Shown here one piece after another: positions 7,505 to 9,956 of a stretch of DNA of 9,956 nucleotides. The notes below the pieces were generated by a model. The model did no database searches and was not told the DNA's origin. It was given only the letters and a program-made list of their open reading frames with translations. Each line of letters begins with the position of its first letter. The first letter of the stretch is position 1. Source of the DNA: Flavobacteriaceae bacterium UBA6268. GTDB lineage: Bacteria; Bacteroidota; Bacteroidia; Flavobacteriales; Flavobacteriaceae. The stretch covers positions 1 to 9,956 of the forward strand of contig DJVA01000043.1 in NCBI GenBank assembly GCA_002440705.1, read 5' to 3'. A program made the translations under genes and the position numbers.

Positions 7505-7914
7505 TGACGGGCCAATAATTCTTCTGCCCAGGTAAATGCACTAATCAAATCTGGAAAGCATTGAAAGGGTTTTTTGAAGAACATGGATTCCATCTCGGCA
7601 TTTTTTTGGGCTAAATCACCATAAGATACAATGGCCAGTCCTTTGAGGGATGGAATTTTTTCAAGATAGAAATAATCGTTTGGATTTAGGGAGTACGAGT
7701 TAACTCGGTTGGAGATGTATACCCAAGGTTTTGTACCTAACATTTTCAGGCCTGTTACCAAAATAGGGAAAGCTGTTTTGTAGGAAAGCGTAACACCTTC
7801 TGCAGCTTCGGTAACGATAATATTGTTGTAGAAATAGACCGATATGATGTCGGTCTCATAATGATTCTTCAACACATATTTTTTTGGAAGGTCGTGATGG
7901 GCTACTTTTTTCAT
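7501..7914 (-). CDS. Small SpoIIAA/STAS-like protein, function unknown
   Basis: The chosen start is the ATG at 7914 (137 residues, MKKVAHHDLPKKYVLKNHYE...); the reading frame opens with a TTG two codons earlier, which is less likely. There is no signal peptide or membrane span, so it should be cytoplasmic. The pattern fits an alpha/beta STAS/SpoIIAA-like fold: strands around IISVYFYNNIIVTEA, a helix with TAFPILVTGLKMLG, then PWVYISNRVNSYSLNP, GLAIVSYGDLAQKNAEMESM, and a terminal FFKKPFQCFPDLISAFTWAE, a C-terminal layout seen in SpoIIAA-like proteins (a phenylalanine-rich turn, then an A-W helix). This is fold-level resemblance from memory, not a confirmed family match. There is no evident phosphorylatable serine motif, so an anti-anti-sigma role is not supported. 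It is divergent from the CvfB gene, and its TAA shares the bases TTAA with the menD stop. Confidence 0.75.
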   Translation of the reverse strand: MKKVAHHDLPKKYVLKNHYETDIISVYFYNNIIVTEAAEGVTLSYKTAFPILVTGLKMLGTKPWVYISNRVNSYSLNPNDYFYLEKIPSLKGLAIVSYGDLAQKNAEMESMFFKKPFQCFPDLISAFTWAEELLARH

Positions 7915-7923
7915 ACGCAAGTC

Positions 7924-7943
7924 CCGAATTTAATTAAATTCGG
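7924..7943. promoter_or_regulatory. Perfect 20-bp palindrome in a divergent promoter region
   Basis: The sequence ccgaatttaattaaattcgg is its own reverse complement over all 20 bases. It lies 9 bases upstream of the STAS-like start (7914) and about 60 bases upstream of the CvfB start (8003). There is no loop and no T-run, so a terminator is unlikely; a dimeric repressor or activator site is more plausible. Its half TAAATTCG also resembles a -7 element with one mismatch, so a bound protein could block the minus-strand promoter. No regulator is identified. Confidence 0.5.
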
Positions 7944-7968
7944 ATTACGAATTCTGGAAATACTCCGC

Positions 7969-7997
7969 TTTTTTAGATAGGAAAAAGACTACCTTTG
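7969..7997 (+). promoter_or_regulatory. Promoter of the CvfB-like gene
   Basis: TACCTTTG at 7990-7997 matches the TAnnTTTG consensus exactly, and a T-run (7969-7974) lies where the -33 element is expected, although it lacks the G of TTTG. The -7 element ends only 5 bases before the GTG start at 8003, so transcription probably begins at or immediately beside the start codon. Confidence 0.5.
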
Positions 7998-8002
7998 CGT
8001 CT

Positions 8003-8836
8003 GTGTTTCATTTAGGCCAATACCAGCTACTTACCGTACTTCGGGAAACCGATCCCGGACTTTTTTTGGGAAATGAAGCAGGAGACGAGGTGCTACTTCC
8101 CCATAAATACAAACCCCATGGGATTGCGGAAGGGGATTCCTTGGAAGTTTTTGTGTATTTGGACAATGAAGAAAGACCTATTGCTACAACCGAACGCCCT
8201 TACCTTACCCTGAATACTTTTGGATTCCTGTGCTGTAGTGAGGTCAATAAATATGGAGCCTTTATGGATTGGGGCTTGGTAAAGCAGTTATTTGTTCCTT
8301 TTGCAGAGCAAGCGATGCCCATGAAAGCCAATCAATGGTACATTGTGTACCTGTATTTGGATGAAAAAACTCAGCGTTTAGTAGGTTCTAGTAAAACCAA
8401 TCGATTTTTGGACAACGATGAGGTAAGTCTCAATCGAATGGATGAAGTGGAAATACTAGTCACCCAAATTGGTGACCAGGGGGCTTCGGTAATTGTCAAT
8501 AACCAACACAGAGGACTTATTTTTATAGACGATATTTTTGAGGACATTCGACGCGGCGATCGCCTGAAGGCCTATGTCAAGAAAGTCCGGGAAGACAAGA
8601 AACTGGACATTGTTCTACAAAAGCCTGGTTATGAAAGCATTGAACCCAATGCGGCATATATCTTGAATGAATTGGAAGCTGCGGGTGGGTTTCTTCCGCT
8701 ACACGACAAAACCGATCCGGAGCTTATCAAAAACGAATTGGGCTTAAGCAAAAAAAGCTTCAAAAAGGCAATTGGGAGTCTCTACAAAGAGAAAAAAATA
8801 AGCATCGGTCCGGATGGCATTTCATTAATCCACTAA
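8003..8836 (+). CDS. CvfB-family S1 RNA-binding protein
   Basis: A 277-residue cytoplasmic protein of the CvfB/YitL family, which in Firmicutes is linked to RNA binding and virulence-gene control; its role in Bacteroidota is unclear. Three S1-like OB domains can be traced: about 1-63 (GQYQLLTVLRETDPGLFLGN, VLLP), 65-133 (FLCCSEVNKYGAFMDWGLVK, LFVP) and 145-207 (DEVEILVTQIGDQGASVIVN, GLIF). A winged-helix domain closes the protein at about 215-275 (AAYILNELEAAGGFLPLHDK, GLSKKSFKKAIGSLYKEKKI). The start is GTG at 8003: the reading matches a usual family N-terminus, and I see no in-frame ATG or GTG in the roughly 30 bases upstream. It is placed right after a TAnnTTTG element, suggesting a leaderless message. 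The stop overlaps the convergent neighbour by 4 bases. Confidence 0.88.
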   Translation: MFHLGQYQLLTVLRETDPGLFLGNEAGDEVLLPHKYKPHGIAEGDSLEVFVYLDNEERPIATTERPYLTLNTFGFLCCSEVNKYGAFMDWGLVKQLFVPFAEQAMPMKANQWYIVYLYLDEKTQRLVGSSKTNRFLDNDEVSLNRMDEVEILVTQIGDQGASVIVNNQHRGLIFIDDIFEDIRRGDRLKAYVKKVREDKKLDIVLQKPGYESIEPNAAYILNELEAAGGFLPLHDKTDPELIKNELGLSKKSFKKAIGSLYKEKKISIGPDGISLIH

Positions 8837-9291
8837 AAACCACGCGCAAGACGGTAGGGAGCACACCGCGGGCAAATACCGTAGGGGGGGCATGCATCTA
8901 CAAAATACAACCCTTTTGCTTCCTTATAAACGGGGTTGTTTACCTTAGACGAACCATCTTTTGCGTAGGGAGCATACCGACCATCGAGACTAAATTTTTG
9001 CTGTAAGGTTTTGGCATCGAAAGGATACGCCTTTTTTAAACGCTCCTTTTTTTCAATGGCAGCAGCCATGTCTACCGCTTCCCAATAATTGGTTTCGGTA
9101 ACCCTGTTGAAATCTGAAAAACTTTTAATTTGAAAGTCTTTTGTGGTATTCCCCAATTGAAGTGCAAACATGTCCAAATCCGGTACATCGGTAAGCGCCT
9201 CAAGATCCATTTTGAAAAAACCGATTTCAAAATCGTATTGTGCCACGACGAAGGTGGGAAGGAAACATAGGATATATATCAGCTTTTTCAT
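8833..9291 (-). CDS. Small secreted protein with a three-cysteine C-terminus, unknown function
   Basis: Not recognised. The chosen start is the ATG at 9291 (152 residues), which begins with the signal peptide MKKLIYILCFLPTFVVAQ, cleaved probably after VVA; an ATG at 9309 would add six residues in front of the positive N-region. The cysteine in the signal (residue 9) is not in a convincing lipobox, so a lipoprotein is not supported. The mature part is soluble and rich in charged residues, with an acidic stretch (about 29-41), a charged helix (AAAIEKKERLKKAYPFDAKT) and SLDGRYAPYAKDG. It ends with ACPPYGICPRCAPYRLARGF, where Cys134, Cys140 and Cys143 give a C-x5-C-x2-C pattern that might bind a metal or form a disulfide. 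It follows the peptidase gene after 45 bases on the same strand, so they may share a transcript. Its TAG overlaps the stop of the CvfB gene. Confidence 0.75.
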   Translation of the reverse strand: MKKLIYILCFLPTFVVAQYDFEIGFFKMDLEALTDVPDLDMFALQLGNTTKDFQIKSFSDFNRVTETNYWEAVDMAAAIEKKERLKKAYPFDAKTLQQKFSLDGRYAPYAKDGSSKVNNPVYKEAKGLYFVDACPPYGICPRCAPYRLARGF

Positions 9292-9297
9292 GCTGTC

Positions 9298-9314
9298 CAA
9301 AACTATCAAAAATA
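9298..9314 (-). promoter_or_regulatory. Weak promoter candidates before the small secreted protein
   Basis: On the minus strand two octamers fit TAnnTTTG: TATTTTTG (9307-9314) and TAGTTTTG (9298-9305). Neither has a clear TTTG about 19 bases upstream. The gap to the peptidase gene is short, so read-through from upstream is at least as likely. Confidence 0.2.
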
Positions 9315-9336
9315 ATTCCGAAGTGTTTTTCCCTTA

Positions 9337-9956
9337 TTATAAATTTAACTTATCCGAGGTTTTCTTGGGGATGGCATCTTTGTGAAGCGTAATGCTGATG
9401 GTCTTCAACTTCACGTAACTTTCACTGAAATAGACATATCCATTGTGTGCAGTGTAGTCTGGATTGGTCCCCCAACTATTTTTTACTTTATAGTATTTGG
9501 TGCCATTTTGGTCTTTTAGCAGGCCAGTGATGTGCATCAAATGGTCATCGGTGGTATCGAAATTTTCAAACTCATCCTGTCGGTAGGATTGGGTAACATT
9601 CATTTCGGGATAGATTCCTTGAAGGGCTTTTACATTATTCGCGGAATCGGCAGGAACTACGGCCACCCCATCTTTTGAGGAAAAAGTTTTTTCGCTCACA
9701 TCGCAATCCAACTCAACGGTATACCCTTGTTGTAGGGCATAATCGATGGCGGACACCAATTCGTCTACGGGTACATTGTACATAGTACCGTTACTCCAAT
9801 TATCTGGTATATTCAAAATAAAGGAGCTATAGAACGGAGCCTGAGTGAAACTGGTTAGGGTCACGTAATTATCCGGATCGATTTGCGTCATTTTCAAAAA
9901 AGATTGCGGAGTGTAGTTTTTTCCATCGTAGGTAAAAGTATTGGGATTTTCACCCA
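9337..9956 (-). CDS. Aminopeptidase C / bleomycin hydrolase-like C1 cysteine peptidase, 5' part missing
   Basis: This is the C-terminal part of a papain-type (C1B) peptidase that trims residues from the N-terminus of peptides. The frame runs through the right edge, and the residues before the first internal start codon continue the family sequence (GENPNTFTYDGKNYTPQSFL), so the gene begins outside the window. About 205 residues are visible. Family features are YVTLTSFTQAPFYSSFIL, the PDNWSNGTMYNVPVDEL segment, GYTVELDCDVSEKTF, the catalytic His in DDHLMHITG, the catalytic Asn in KVKNSWG, and the usual ending YFSESYVKLKTISITLHKDA. The catalytic Cys region lies beyond the edge. Whether the protein is exported, as many Bacteroidota relatives are, cannot be seen. 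It is followed by the small secreted protein. Confidence 0.9.
   Translation of the reverse strand, partial: GENPNTFTYDGKNYTPQSFLKMTQIDPDNYVTLTSFTQAPFYSSFILNIPDNWSNGTMYNVPVDELVSAIDYALQQGYTVELDCDVSEKTFSSKDGVAVVPADSANNVKALQGIYPEMNVTQSYRQDEFENFDTTDDHLMHITGLLKDQNGTKYYKVKNSWGTNPDYTAHNGYVYFSESYVKLKTISITLHKDAIPKKTSDKLNL

Noticed and set aside
7924..7943. Palindrome considered as a terminator
   Set aside because: It has no loop, no GC-rich stem and no following T-run, and it lies upstream of both divergent genes rather than downstream of either.
1..9956. Mobile element, prophage, defence island or CRISPR
   Set aside because: I found no transposase, integrase, direct repeat array or clusters of unknown accessory genes; gene content is housekeeping-like.

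Overview
This is an ordinary-looking chromosomal segment of a Bacteroidota bacterium, most likely a Flavobacteriaceae member. The grounds are TAnnTTTG-type promoter elements ahead of several genes, no convincing Shine-Dalgarno sequence before any start, moderate-to-low GC with A/T-rich gaps, and family content (GlgE/maltokinase pair, menI-menF-menD cluster, CvfB-like S1 protein, secreted plant-type LRR protein) typical of marine flavobacteria. I see no insertion sequence, phage gene, tRNA, rRNA or CRISPR array.

Layout. (1) 1-3292, minus strand: glgE (maltose-1-phosphate maltosyltransferase) followed after 2 bases by a maltokinase gene that runs off the left edge. Together they turn maltose into maltose-1-phosphate and then into alpha-1,4-glucan. 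The usual partners, trehalose synthase and branching enzyme, are not visible and may lie beyond the left edge. (2) 3402-4149, minus strand: a secreted leucine-rich-repeat protein with its own terminator and a candidate promoter. (3) 4320-7504, plus strand: menI, menF and menD, three menaquinone-biosynthesis genes (DHNA-CoA thioesterase, isochorismate synthase, SEPHCHC synthase), with a possible second promoter directly before menD. (4) 7501-7914, minus strand: a small SpoIIAA/STAS-like protein whose stop codon overlaps that of menD. (5) 8003-8836, plus strand: a CvfB-type S1 RNA-binding protein with a GTG start just downstream of a strong promoter motif. A perfect 20-bp palindrome lies between it and the divergent gene of (4). 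(6) 8833-9956, minus strand: a C1-family aminopeptidase C/bleomycin-hydrolase-like gene cut by the right edge, followed by a small secreted protein of unknown function with a three-cysteine tail. The latter's stop codon overlaps that of the CvfB gene.

The best-supported biology is the glucan pathway pair and the menaquinone cluster. The least understood items are the two small proteins (7501-7914 and 8833-9291), the palindrome at 7924-7943, and two successive convergent gene pairs that share 4-bp stop-codon overlaps. I did not find clear evidence of a new multi-gene system.
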